From contig JBBELK010000216.1 in the NCBI GenBank assembly GCA_037783545.1, positions 372,001 to 436,000 of the forward strand: 64,000 bases of DNA, in the 5' to 3' direction. Positions within the stretch are counted from its first letter, which is position 1. The number at the start of each line of letters is the position of its first letter. Shown here piece after piece: positions 22,801 through 34,203 of the stretch. This stretch comes from Henricia sp. BOLD:AAB3569 (Eukaryota > Echinodermata > Asteroidea > Spinulosida > Echinasteridae). The notes beneath the pieces are model-generated. The model was given only the letters and a program-made list of their open reading frames with translations, was not told the origin of the DNA and did not search any database. A program made the translations under genes and the position numbers.

Positions 22801-25800
22801 TATTTAAATGCATGTTTTCTGTGATTGTTAACATTTTTTTATTGACCCCCTTCGAACACGTGCGAATACGCCATTTTGGGAGTCAAATAATGCCGAGTCA
22901 TTGTGAAAGGGATGTGCGTGCGCGTTGTGTGTGTCTCTGGTGGGCGTAACGCAGTTTAATTCACCAATGGGAGCCTCAGCATAGCGCATTACAAGCGCTA
23001 TGGACACACACAACGCGCACGCACATTGCTTCCACAACGACGCGGCATTATTTGACTCCCAAAATGACGTCATTGGCACAAGCTCAATAAAATCTTTGTT
23101 GAACTTGTGGTTGTTCCATTTTGGGGTTCTAGCTAACATTTTCCACTGTATTTGTTTGTTGCTGATTGTACCTTGTCTCTTGTGCATGCCATGTTTTTAG
23201 AGACAGTTTTAGCAAAGTAATCCCACAACAGTCTTAATTTGGGTCTCGGACTTTGAAACTTGTCTTGAAAATTCGTTTTTGTTGAATTTGTGAATTTATG
23301 TGTTGAGAATATGTTGGGATAGGACATGTGATAGGACATATGATGGGATGTGTTTTGGGACATGTGACTTGATGTGTGACACGATATGTGACGTGATATA
23401 CAACCCAAACGCAATATGTGATAAGACATGTGACATATGTGTAACATAACTTGTGACATCACATATGACACAACGTGTGACGCGGAATGCAACTTACAAT
23501 GTAACACAACTCATAGATCCGTGTTTTGTCAGAGTAGTTGTTAGCACTGGTGTAAATAGACTGCAGATATGTGTGTACTTTTTAAAAACCTTTGCTGTGT
23601 AGTTTTCAGTTTGCTGTCCATGATTAACTTTTCCTTATTACACATTAACCTTTGTTTTGTAACTTCATTTTTCCTCCTACGTCCCAACTTTTTGTCTTTT
23701 CTTGGCTTTTCTGTGGAAATATTGTTCATGCTCGTTTAAATTAGGGCACAGAAAATTGTACACTTTTTGCCTTCATTCTCTCATACATTTATATTTAAAT
23801 TCTGTTTTGGTGCAAATGTATTTTTGGTACAACTGTACTTTTTGAGTCAAGCCGTTTTTACCATACACTTGCCTTAGAATTGTCTGTTTAAGAACCACTG
23901 ATATATAGAAAGCTAGCAAATCATGGGATGATGGTTAATAATTGTTAGTTTGAAAAACAAAAATAAGTTTCAAACTTCCGTTAAGTCTCGAAAAGAATCA
24001 TGCCATATACATGCACACATAAAAGTCTCCCTTTAATAGCAATTTACCGCGTATTTTGTAACATCTCTCCAATGTTTTTCAGGGAGTTGGTCTTGGGATT
24101 GGCGTGGCTGTAGAAAGCTCTGAAGTGACAGCACGAATCTCTGCTTTAGAGAAAGAAAACGCTCAACTACGTAAAGGTAAAAGACAATAAAGCCCGCCGC
24201 ACACCTTTGTGATTTACCGGATAATCGGATCATCGGACCACATACCGGAAAGGTGTGCGCTAAAACAATTCGGGCCGGTCTGACCGTATGCTATAAGACC
24301 GGAGCAAATCAAACTTGTTTTATTTTTCCGGATCCGATGGTCCGGTGTTCGATGGGCCGGTGAATCGCAAAGGTGTGCAGCGGGCTTAAAACATGAAAGA
24401 ATTTCAAATCATCTGTATTGAATACAATATTCTGTATTGTGCCAAATCACCATGAAAAACCAAACATTGCATGAGAGAAAAATTATATGGTTCTCTGCTC
24501 AAGTGGTTTTAGGTTAATCTGTAATTGCACAAAAAATTAGGCACTTACACTTGATGACAGTTGTTTTCTTCCTTGTTTTTTTTGTATGCAGTAACGTCCG
24601 ATCTTGAAGCACAGGTTAAGAAACTAACAGCAAGAGTTGATGCACTAGACAAAACATCTTCAGGGTCTGCACCTCCAGTAAGTCTTAATCTCATAGGGTG
24701 AAATAACTTAATAAAAATGTTACATTTAATAATCATTGTTACTGTGACTTGCACATTTGAACCGAGCAACAAAAGAAACCCGAACAATTTCTCAACTTTT
24801 TGATAAAAAAAAAAACACATTTATTCTGAGAGTAGGAATTTTTAACCCGCAAACTTAATGTAGTCATGTGTAACAAAGCTGTTATGTGAACAACTTAATT
24901 AGAATAAAAAATTTCAAATTTTGACAACTTGTTTTTGAAGAAATTCCCATTTCTTTTGTCGCTCAGTATAAATTGACTAATTGACTGTTTGTGGTGCTGT
25001 CATCAATATCAGTGAGTTATTATAAGCAAGTTTGAAGGAAAATATGCAAGTTAAGCAATTTAAAACAGAAATCCTAATTTTTGATTCCTTAATCATTTTT
25101 TCAGGCTGCACCATCGAAGCAAGAAGTGTCCGAGGATGATGATGACGATGATAGCATTGACAGTGATATGTTTGATTTAGACAAAGATGTATGTATTGTA
25201 ATGATTTTTTGCTTTATAGACATCTACTACATTACATCTGTATTGCAATGTGTCTAACAATTTTAGACACACAATCAGTGGATCACGTGGATGACGAAAA
25301 ATTACGTAGATTGCTATTTTCCTTCACAATATAATTATTACATTTATACAGCGCACATTCCATAAGGATATGTTTAGATGCGCTGCACATTATATTGGGT
25401 TTAATGAAGGTAATTGTCTTACATCTAAACATCAAGATACATAGGTGGATCATTTGTACTTGCACAATGATTGGTCAGGACAAAATGTGTAAATGTTTTC
25501 TTTATGTGGATACTGGTGCCACCCTTAACCCCCCTTAGTTCTCCGGAATCCTCCCAGAGGATTTGAAAGATTGTGGAGGATTAAAACCAAATCAGGATTA
25601 TTATGGAGGAAGATGCATTTTGGTATGCTGCATTGTTGGAGCTTTTTTTGAGGTTTGAGTGTGTATCTTAGCAAAAAAAAATAAAGAAACCTATGGGGTC
25701 TTTCTATAAATTAGGGGTCCAGCTTTGGTGTCCCCCCGTTACATTTTACATCTTGTTTTTGTAAATTCAGGACACATTCTTTAAATACTTTCCATCTCAA

Positions 25801-28800
25801 AGAGTGTGTACATAAGGTACAATTCATACAAAATGGTTTAAAAGCCATTTTAATGATTTTTGTACGAAAAATAACACCTATCACGTGTAACGGGGGACAC
25901 TAAATGCCACACTTTTGGACCCCTAATTTATAGAAAGACCCTATGGCTAATTATATTGAATTTGGTAGCCATGAAATATTGCAAAACGAGTTATGAGCTG
26001 TAACAACAAAATGATAATTGGATGAATATTATGACCTTTCAGGGTGACAATGAAGGTTATGCCAAGATGGCAGCTGAGAGAAAGGCGGAAACTACAAAGA
26101 AACGTAAGTTAATTTGGGCGTTTCATATTACAGATACCACCAAGAGTTTGACGCGGAAAGGCTACATTCAGTGCACATGGCGTGCATGTCACAGAGATGC
26201 CAACATCTACGATTTAAGGCGCCTTTCCTTTGGTCCGTTTTTCATCCGTCTTGCGTTCTACCGATACAGACAGACGAGCGCAGTCCAAACCAAGCCTCAA
26301 TTAATTTAATAAAAATCTTCTTTTTTGTGTTGTTCACACAGCCAAGAAAGTCGTCATAGCCAAGTCCAGCATTATACTTGACGTCAAACCGGTGAGTCCT
26401 GAATTTGAATGCAAAATCCATTTTCTTGTTTAAATCAGTAGTTTCACAAATATCAAAGTCTTTAATTACTACAGCCTGAAAAACATTTCAATTAAAAAGC
26501 TGGTTTAAACAAATAAATATAGATATATATATATATATCTTCCTTATACCCGTGATAGGGCGACCGGATGTGGGTAAAAAAGGCGTATTAGGGGGACCGG
26601 CCGTATTAGGGCGACCGGCTATCGGTCGCCCTAATGATAAGTGCTTCAAAAACCATCTTTTTTAGGTCAAAAACCATTTTTATTAGGTTTTTAACCATTT
26701 TTATTAGGTCGCAATCCATTTTCGTCTAGTTAAAAAAACATGTTTATGAGAGCTTTAAGTCGAGAAAATCGGTGTCAATTCATGACCTTTTTCCCACCAA
26801 ATTTGAAGATTTAGTGGTCTCTGTGAGCTCTCTACCCAAAACGGTCCTAATACGGGAAAGGGGCTTATATATAGTACTGTAATCATCTGTTTCAGTTTGA
26901 CTTTCAGTTTGTAATTTTATGAGGGTATGAAGGCATGTTTGTTTTATATCATGTTAATAATTTCTAAATGTACAGGATTTTTCAGAGGTAAAAATGTGTG
27001 ATTGGCCTCTTTTTTTAAAACTGGATAGGGACCCGGATATGAATAACTCCCAAGGTGAAGCTGATGAGGGCAATTATGACGTTATGAATTTCATTTCATT
27101 TCATTTATAAAAAAAAAATAAAATAAAATTTACAAAAATGTTTTGATTGTGAACTGCTTATGTAGTCAACTGCCTTTTTCTTATTAATTATTGTTAATTT
27201 CTCACCTGATTTTTTTTCTCTCTTTCATTCATAAATTTATTTTAGTGGGACGATGAAACAGGTAAGAGTCACATTGTCTTGATTAATATTGGGACCCTAA
27301 TAATGCAATTTTATGGAAATTAATGTAAATTTTTCTGAAGTTTCCCCGACTCTAATTGGTACCAAGATTGACCGTTTTACATCTTCATATTGACATATGA
27401 ATACCAATGCATCCTTTTTATTATTTTGAATAAAGTATATTTATAAAACATACCTTATCTCTACATTTTCATCATAATTACCAATTCACAAAACTTTGCA
27501 AATATAGATTTTTCTGTTATTTTATTTAGTTAACTCAAAAGTAAATTGATGGACAGTATATATAAATTGTTTTCAGTTTTGTCTCGCTCGGTCTTCAAAA
27601 TGTAAGTTATCAACACTGAATGCCAAGACTTATGTGAAAAGCTTTATTGTGTGCTGAGTGGGACTCGAACCCATGACCTCTTACATACTCAAGCCAGTGT
27701 TCCTGATGCATGCTTTGTGCTTCTTTATTCAGATATGAAGGACATAGAAAAGGTTGTGCGAGCAGTTAAAACTGACGGTCTGTTATGGGGAGCATGTGAG
27801 TAGCTACCATACTTGGTGATGTAGCCTTTTTTTTTTTTACTGGCCATGGCCAAACGAAGTGAACACAGCAATATTTTACTTTGAGATGGGTCTTTCCACG
27901 GTAAAAGGGGCATTTTGGCAACACAGACCATATTTTCGAGGAAATACCTTTGTTTGGTCTCAAAATAAAAAAAATAAGTTTCAGTTGTTCTGAAGAGATA
28001 ACTTAGGCCCAAAAAGGGTTACAAATAGTTACGCTCGTAACCGGGACGGACACTTGTGTTACATTTTAGGCCGTCCTGGTTAAGAGCGTATTTTGGAAAT
28101 TTGGGTATTTAGAAAGCTATGTTGTCACACTATTTGTAACCCTTTTTTGGCCTAAGTTATCTCTTCAGAACAACTGAAACTGATTTCTTCTATTTTTAGA
28201 CCAGACAAAGGTATTTTCTGGAAAATATGGTCTGTATTGCCAAATGCCCTCTTCACTGTAGAAAGACACAGATTTTTTATTTTGTTTTATTTGGGTAGGT
28301 GCCGTCTGTTTGACAATAGATCAAAGTTAAAAATTGTATTGAAATATTGCAAGTTAATATCTGATAAGTGTGTGTGTCTTCATTTTGTTTTTTGTAGCTA
28401 AACTTGTTCCTGTGGGTTACGGTATCAAGAAACTTCAGATCTCTTGTGTTATCGAAGACGACAAAGTTGGAACTGATTTTCTTGAAGAGGAGATCACCAA
28501 ACACGAAATCCTGGTATGAATTTTTAGATAAAAGATTTTAGTATTTTCTCCAATTTGCAGAAAGGTATAACCCATGGTTGTTTGAGTTTGTTTTACATGC
28601 CTGTTGTACGTCATGAAAAAACTAAGGCTAGAAACTACAGCAATTTTCCATAATTCCAGTTTAAAGTCTTATGTTTTTTCTTTGCTTTTCTGCTGTGTGT
28701 TGCTAAAGTGACATTCCCCAAACAGTATGTGAGTTTTTGTACATAAAAATGCCACCTTTTGTGAGGTTTTTGTTGAAAAATGCCACCTTTTATTAATAGG

Positions 28801-29291
28801 GGATCAAAATGAACAGTGGTAATGTCTTTCTAAACAAGTAATCCTTTATATGCAGCAAAAACTGTGCCAAAAGGTTATTTAGCATTTCGGGGACCCTTTC
28901 TGCTTTCTGTGGTTAGAACAATGCAAATTTTTCTAGTGCCATTTTTGTTGTGAGTACTTGTTTTTTTCTTGTAAATCCTTCGCATTATTGGCTTATTGAG
29001 CTTAGCTGCCCAAAGCTGTTGCCCATTGACCACTTGATAGATTTTCAGCATGGAATAGAAATATGCAAGTGTCTTGCCCAAGGACACTAACTGCTAGGCC
29101 ATAATACTGTAAAGTGACATACATGTACATCTGCCCTTAATCTCAGGGTATCAGTGTGAAAGTCCTCTGCCTTTTTTTGTTTATCCATTGCACATGCCAA
29201 GCTTTCAAATTACATTTTAAGGTCCTTTTTGTGTGTTTTTTTCTTCTTTCAGGTTCAAAGTGTGGACATTGCTGCCTTTAATAAGATCTAG
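19874..29291 (+). CDS. EEF1D: Translation elongation factor 1 delta (eEF1B delta)
   Basis: Coding exons: 19874-19987, 22585-22683, 24083-24176, 24592-24677, 25105-25188, 26043-26103, 26342-26391, 27246-27261 (16 nt), 27733-27795, 28398-28513, 29253-29291; all phases join, 273 residues (human short isoform 281). It is the guanine-nucleotide exchange subunit that recharges eEF1A with GTP in the cytosolic eEF1B complex. The N-terminus has [13 protein letters not shown]. Next come [10 protein letters not shown] and a leucine-zipper-like coiled coil ([17 protein letters not shown] to [12 protein letters not shown]), then an acidic linker (EDDDDDDS). The C-terminal exchange domain carries [54 protein letters not shown] and the invariant end VDIAAFNKI. 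Divergent from DNAJC21. The coiled coil and FDKYK start separate it from EEF1B2. Confidence 0.96.
20356..20456. mobile_element. Short GGGTC-ended MITE, family G (copy in EEF1D intron 1)
   Basis: GGGTCTTTCCGTAAAAACAGG at the left is mirrored by GTTTTTATGGAATGACCC at the right. Inner GGGGGACAC matches the interiors of the elements at 25696-25941 and 37056-37495. Confidence 0.6.
21935..22005 (+). mobile_element. SINE family A fragment
   Basis: GTGTTATGGCC...TTTGAGCAAGGCACATCAC matches parts of the SINE at 3355 and 52611. Confidence 0.5.
22068..22335. mobile_element. MITE with TGTCCGCATT ends in EEF1D intron 1
   Basis: Left end CTGTCCGCATTATACTTTTT, right end AAAAAGTCCAAATGCGGACAG. The word GTGCGGACA is repeated inside. 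Confidence 0.6.
22866..23074. mobile_element. Foldback element, family M5 (copy 1) in EEF1D intron 2
   Basis: CATTTTGGGAGTCAAATAATG is mirrored by CATTATTTGACTCCCAAAATG, and TGCGTGCGCGTTGTGTGTGTC is mirrored further in. A diverged copy of the core lies at 59325-59450. Confidence 0.75.
23310..23510. repeat. Degenerate ACATGTGAC repeat tract
   Basis: About 200 bp of irregular 8-12-bp words such as GACATGTGA, GATATGTGAC and ACATGTGACAT in EEF1D intron 2. It looks like a decayed minisatellite. Confidence 0.5.
24189..24390. mobile_element. MITE with AAGCCCGCCGCACACC ends in EEF1D intron 3
   Basis: Left TAAAGCCCGCCGCACACC, right GGTGTGCAGCGGGCTTA, about 200 bp; interior has CCGGA words in both orientations. 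Confidence 0.75.
25696..25941. mobile_element. GGGTC-ended MITE, family G, in EEF1D intron 5
   Basis: Terminal inverted repeats GGGTCTTTCTATAAATTAGG and CCTAATTTATAGAAAGACCC, flanked on both sides by TATG (4-bp target duplication). The interior has CCCCCGTTAC and GTAACGGGGGACAC near its ends. Confidence 0.8.
26548..26875. mobile_element. GGGCGAC-repeat element (copy 1) in EEF1D intron 7
   Basis: AGGGCGACCGG is repeated three times, with GTGGGTAAAAAAGGCGTATTAG between and a hairpin closing on CGGTCGCCCTAAT. Then AGGTCAAAAACCATTTTTATTAG repeats, and an end near ACGGTCCTAATACGGG. Related copies at 29810-30056 and 37790-37905. Confidence 0.65.
27888..28268. mobile_element. Long GGGTC-ended foldback, family G2 (copy 1) in EEF1D intron 9
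   Basis: Arms of over 130 bp: GGGTCTTTCCACGGTAAAAG at the left, CACTGTAGAAAGACAC at the right. Both arms carry ATGGTCTGTxTTGCCAAAATG and AAGAGATAACTTAG. Flanked by AGAT on both sides. A sister copy is at 55010-55429. Confidence 0.85.
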
Positions 29292-29804
29292 ATTGAAGAG
29301 AATCAGGTTTGGCGTTTGTTTCATGGGTTGCAAGTCTTCCTATGCTTGAAGGGTGGCTAAATTAAGTCAAACATCTTCACAAAAAACTGCCATTTTGTGA
29401 AGATATGCACTGGCAGAGTCTGACGCAGGCGCTGGACCGTAACAATGGTTACTGGTTCACGCTCTCGTTTTACATCTATTGTGTTTGCACACAGTGTATT
29501 TTACTATTATTCAGCAAATTGCTCAGAAACTGTGTACTTGGCATTTAATACTATGCAAGGAATCAACAGCATCGATATGTCACTTGACATTTCAGCTAGA
29601 ATGTTTTCTTGGCAAAAATATTCTCAGACAGGCACTTTTTTTAGCTCACAAGCTTTGTGAAATTTCTCGGGGCCTTTGTGAAATTTCCTCAGTTATTTAT
29701 CTGTTTTCATGTAAAAGTTCCCCAGATATTAATCTGTTTACATGATTTATCCCGTGAGATTATTTCTACCCAATTCCTCCTGTGTGTAATTACTATCAAT
29801 GCTA

Positions 29805-30056
29805 GAATAGGGCGACAAATCGTGTGTAAAAAAGCTATATTAGGGCGACCTGCTCAATAGGGCGACATTTTGGTGTCGCCCTAATATTTTTGAGTTTAAA
29901 ATTCATTTTTTTAGGTCAAAAACGAGCTGTTTCTCTTTGGTCTGCAACCATTTTTGGAAGCTTCGGGTAAAAAAATAAGGTGTCATTTTGAGTCACTCTT
30001 GCCGAAATTTCGGTGGTCTCCGGTGAGAGTCTTCCCGAAATGTCGCCCCATTGCGG
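29805..30056. mobile_element. GGGCGAC-repeat element (copy 2)
   Basis: Starts ATGCTAGAATAGGGCGACAA. Contains AAAAAAGCTATATTAGGGCGAC and a hairpin GGGCGACATTTTGGTGTCGCCC-like stem. Ends near TGTCGCCCCATTGCGGC. The first 100 bp match 37790-37905 closely. Confidence 0.7.
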
Positions 30057-30120
30057 CATTCAGCGTTGTTTAAATTACTGAGGTTATTATGGTGACGTAT
30101 TTCACCATTGAAAGGTATAT

Positions 30121-30235
30121 ACCAGAGGCGGAATCAGAATCATTAAAATACAGGAATACAATGGAATTCAGGGGGTCGGACCCCCTGAAATGCATTGTAT
30201 TCCTGTATTTTAATGAGACTGGATCCGCCACTGGT
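30121..30235. mobile_element. Small palindromic MITE sharing a core with family M1
   Basis: 115 bp; ends ACCAGAGGCGGA and TCCGCCACTGGT. The inner part TCATTAAAATACAGGAATAC followed by AATGGAATTC repeats the M1 core with different ends. Confidence 0.75.
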
Positions 30236-30317
30236 TAACATTGCAACAGACTTGTCTTCACTCATAAGGTAAATTTACGCATCAAAATAAATTTTTGGTA
30301 ATTAATTTTGAATAATG

Positions 30318-30893
30318 ATTAATAATAATAATAATAATAATAATAGCAAAGCACTTATTAGGCGCACAATATCTGGAGGCCATTCAAAGGCGCCAGGTCA
30401 AGAAAGAAAGTCACTAATTGTTGTGAAAAGCCTGGTGAAAAAGAAATGTCTTTAAATGACGTTTAAAGACAGAAATATCATGTGTGGCTCTCAGCTCATT
30501 TGGCAAAGAATTCCAAAGACGGGGTGCATAACTAGAAAATGCCCTAACCCCATAGGTTACCAGACGGGTTCTAGGGACATAGAGCGTGTTACCTGTTGAC
30601 CTGAGACTCGGTCTCATTGTGCGGACTTGTAGCAAGTCTTGAATGTAAGATGGTGCATATCCATGAAGGGCTTTAAATGTCAACAATGCAATTTGTACAT
30701 GTATTAAATGCCAATTCGTGTTCACATCACGTTTCGCACTGTATCTGTAAAACGGAAATGGATACTGGTTTGTATTGTACATGTACAAAACGGTTGATCT
30801 TGATACCCTCCCCCAAAGGCCCATTTCAACATGAGCCAGCCTGCTGTTCGTTGTATTCATTTCATTCCCGAGGCCTACTGGAAATAAAACCAA
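30318..30893 (-). mobile_element. 5'-truncated LINE, C-terminal end of the reverse-transcriptase ORF
   Basis: The minus-strand frame (stop at 30414-30416) contains LLTFKALHGYAPSYIQDLL, YVPRTRLVTYGVRAFSSYAP, RLWNSLPNELR and SVFKRHLKTFLFHQAF, typical of the C-terminal tail of CR1/Jockey-like non-LTR retrotransposon proteins. A 3' (ATT)n tail follows at 30345-30318. The reverse-transcriptase catalytic region is missing, so this is a dead insertion. The N-terminal part of the open frame upstream of about 30720 is probably unrelated flank. Confidence 0.8.
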
Positions 30894-31899
30894 ACTGTCC
30901 TTCCACGTTTGTTTAATTCCAATATTTGAGAATAAAATGTCTACAACGGCAAGAGAAAAATATGTTGGTAAACTGTCCTACAAACACACTTTTGCAGCTG
31001 CCCCTAAGCCTCGGTAACAATCGTTTCCTAACATTTAGAGAAACCTATGGGTGTGGTTTTTTTTTCTTTTCAAGGTGAGCAAAGATATTTGGAGTAAATC
31101 CAAATTCATCTAAAGTTTCTTGGCTCAGTCTGAAATGAATGGTATTCCTTTTTGGTTAAAATAAACAAGGCAGCAAGCACAAATATATGGCTTGTCGTTA
31201 TCATTAGTTCGTGTTTTATTAGCCTGCCAAATACACCTGTTTTGTTGAAATTGTGCATATTTTGACAATTAAAATTTAACATTTTAGATTCTGTTTTCGA
31301 TAAAACCAGGAAGAAATTAATTATCCAGATGTGCTTGCTATGGCGTCCTTGCACGTCTGCATTCAAAGGGAGGCTCTATATGCTTTACAATGGATCACGG
31401 CAACGGACGTAATCATGGTATTTACATGGCGGACAAAATTGTTGAGCGCACCTTTTCCCCCACTTTTGTCTCGAAAGGGCAGAACTTATCGATGTTGTTT
31501 TTCCATGGATTTGATTCGATATTTCTCCCAAGTGAAAATTAATCTTCACGCCTGCTGCAACTTTTCAAACTTTTCGTATCGATAACAGGTCACGATTGCG
31601 CATGCGAAAGTTGCGTTTTTGTGAGTTTCTTTCACTCCCAGTTGCGTCATCACATTTTGTACATTTCTTTCAGTCCGTTTTTATCTTAGGTTGTTAATTG
31701 ACAATCCAGGAGGTTTCTTCTATCCATTTTGCCAGGACTGACAAAATTAGTAATTTTCCGAAGAATATGTTGCAAATTCCGGGAGGGTTGGCAACTAGTC
31801 TGTCGGACTGTGGTGTCTAAAGTTCGAAATTACATGTTTTAAAAATTGTCACTATTTTGGCCTATTCACTTTCTTTGGTGGGTCGTTTCAGAAAATTAA

Positions 31900-31960
31900 C
31901 CAAATATGGGATGAGAGAAAAATCGTATGGACCTTATCGGGATTCGAACCCGAGACTTCT
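31900..31960 (-). mobile_element. SINE family C fragment, left arm of an inverted pair
   Basis: Minus strand: B box GGGTTCGAATCCC, then GATAAGGTCC and a TTTTTCTCTCATCCC tail. It faces the plus-strand copy at 31970-32063. Confidence 0.6.
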
Positions 31961-31969
31961 TGCGTCACA

Positions 31970-32063
31970 GTTCAGGTGGTAGATCATCTGGCCAGCATGT
32001 CCGAGGTGTCGGGTTCGAATTCCGATGAGGACCACAATATGTTTTTTTCTCATCTGTTTGGTT
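31970..32063 (+). mobile_element. SINE family C fragment, right arm of an inverted pair
   Basis: A-box-like CAGGTGGTAGATCATCTGGCC, B box GGGTTCGAATTCC, then GATGAGGACCACAATATG and a T-rich tail ending CTCATCTGTTTGGTTAT. Confidence 0.65.
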
Positions 32064-32954
32064 ATAAATCTGTTTAAGTTTTACTTTATTCTTCTTTGAA
32101 TACGTATAAGGAAGGAATAAAAAAAAAAGCACCAGTGTATTTCGAAAGTTCAATGTATAAAATTTGGCCGATTTCAACAATTTTATTTGCTTAGATTAGT
32201 AGGAGTTCCCCGAGATAATGCTCTCGGATCGGATGTACCACCATAAAATCATGGCTAAGCGAACGATCCAAAGTAACTCGGGGAAGTTAAACGAACACAC
32301 CAAGTGATGTAAACGTAAAATTTGTATAGCGCCCTCTTTAGTTCAGTCCCCGTGAAGAAAATGATGCAATTTTGTGGGCGTCGTCTCCATTAACCAATCG
32401 GAGGACAGGAATCTTGTTGATAAAATATGTTGACAACCTTCAACAAACCGGAACGATCTGGTTCCCTGTGTTCTCGGTACCGCACTCGACGTATCAGCTG
32501 ATCAGTCTGGGTGATGAATGACGCACGAAAAAAAAGGTGTGTGGTCGCCGCGGTTTGCGTTTCTCGAAGCGCGGAGAAGATGACTCGGGATTTTCTGTTC
32601 AAATTCTGTCAGCTGAAAACGAGTTTCGTTCGATGTGTCTTCTGATATATTAAGCTCGGCCAATTTGTGTGGTTCACCAAAAGAAGGTAGGATAAGTTTA
32701 ATAAATATTACCAATATTTACCTGCCCAGAGTTTACTTTTTGTCAGCTTCAGCTTGCAATTTGGCATTCCATTTCCATTCTGTTCAATTTGTGTTCAACT
32801 TCAGTTCAAGGTCAGGACATGGACATGCAACATGGACATGATCTAGTACTAAGAAGTTTAAGTAGGCCTAGGCCTTTTTCAATGGTTTTCAATGTTTGTT
32901 TGTATATGTACGTGTAAATTAACTTTCCTTTAAAATATTAACCCTTTTTGGTGT

Positions 32955-33402
32955 AGCTAAGATAATCTCAGCTCTTGCTTTATCATTTTTCATTGGGATG
33001 TGGTCTTTTCACCAGTAGAGCTGAGAAGCTTTAAAAATAGATCACGTCTGGTAACCAATGCGCATTGGTATTCCTTTGTACACAGACTAGGCAGATAGAC
33101 TTTTTGAACACAACATAACAACCAGACAACGGCTAGGCTGTGAGCATACCGGTTTGTTTCGCTGGAATTGTTGGCAAAATATTCATCGTGGCTGGTTATT
33201 TCCCTCAAGGACCTGCGTAGTACTAGTGGTTATGCCTGACAAGGTTTGGGTGAGTTTTAGGGGGAATTAGTGTGTCACGGTGAGAAAATGACACATTTGT
33301 TTTGTGATAGCGTGTTCATGTTCTTAAAGCTTCTCAGCTCTACTGGTGAAAAGACCACATCCCAATGAAAAATGATAAAGCAAGAGCTGAGATTATCTTA
33401 GC
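32955..33402. mobile_element. Foldback element with 80-bp arms
   Basis: 32955-33034 is mirrored by 33323-33402 (GCTAAGATAATCTCAGCTC on one side, GAGCTGAGATTATCTTAGC on the other) around a 288-bp centre without coding potential. Confidence 0.85.
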
Positions 33403-33727
33403 TATTTTTGGTGGTAGTTAAGTCAAATTAAAAAGAATAAATGGTGAAATTCTTCAAATAAGAAATAAAATAAATATTTATAAAGCAAATTAACATTTTC
33501 AATTTTTTACGTTGTTACTTCGACCTTTATCGTAGGCATGTCAACAGCGCGATCACTATTTCCTGGAGCGCACACTATAGCCAGCAGTTATACTAAACTT
33601 CATGCCAATTATAGTCGTTTTAAGGTGGATTAGTTTTTTAAACGTTTGTCGCATTTAATACAATAACATATCTGCCCTAAAATTGTAGTCATGCTATTTA
33701 GCGTCGACAAGCGTCAACGCACAGGCT

Positions 33728-34203
33728 TAGGCCAATGAAATTAGATTACTAGTTTCTCGTCAGTGCCCGCATGTGATTTTGACCCCGCACCAAAACATTT
33801 CATTTATATGCCAACATTTCATTATTTTGCAAAAAAGGGGAAAAATCAGATGCAAACTACTCCTAAGTGAAGAGTTTCCATTTAAGTTGAGCAGTCGCGA
33901 TCTGTGTTTTGCAGCTTTTGTGTTTGCTCTTTCATAACCAGACATCTCCTTTGTCATTTCCCATGATTTTGTCATCTCAACTTGTTCCTTCAGACACAAG
34001 CTACCCGGTATAACTCAATGGAATTTATACTGGCACCAAACCATTTATGGGCGAGTTTAAAGCCTTAATATTCGGTTTCTAAATGGCAGTTCGTATATGT
34101 GTAAAGGTTGTATTTTTCCTTGATTAATTAATGAATAATGAATAATGAACAAAATTTGAAAAATGGTTGACGAGAAACTAGTAATCTAATTTCATTGGCC
34201 TTA
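33728..34203. mobile_element. DNA element with GGCCAATGAAATTAG ends flanked by TTA
   Basis: About 35-bp inverted ends: GGCCAATGAAATTAGATTAC and GTAATCTAATTTCATTGGCC, directly flanked by TTA on both sides. A 3-bp TTA duplication and GGCC start fit PIF/Harbinger-type MITEs. 476 bp, no transposase. Confidence 0.75.

Noticed and set aside
23133..23507. 124-codon His/Ser/Met-rich minus frame
   Set aside because: Arises from the degenerate ACATGTGAC repeat tract in an intron.
31331..31585. 84-codon plus frame with start ATG-like context
   Set aside because: No domain, no splice partners, repeat-rich intergenic DNA.
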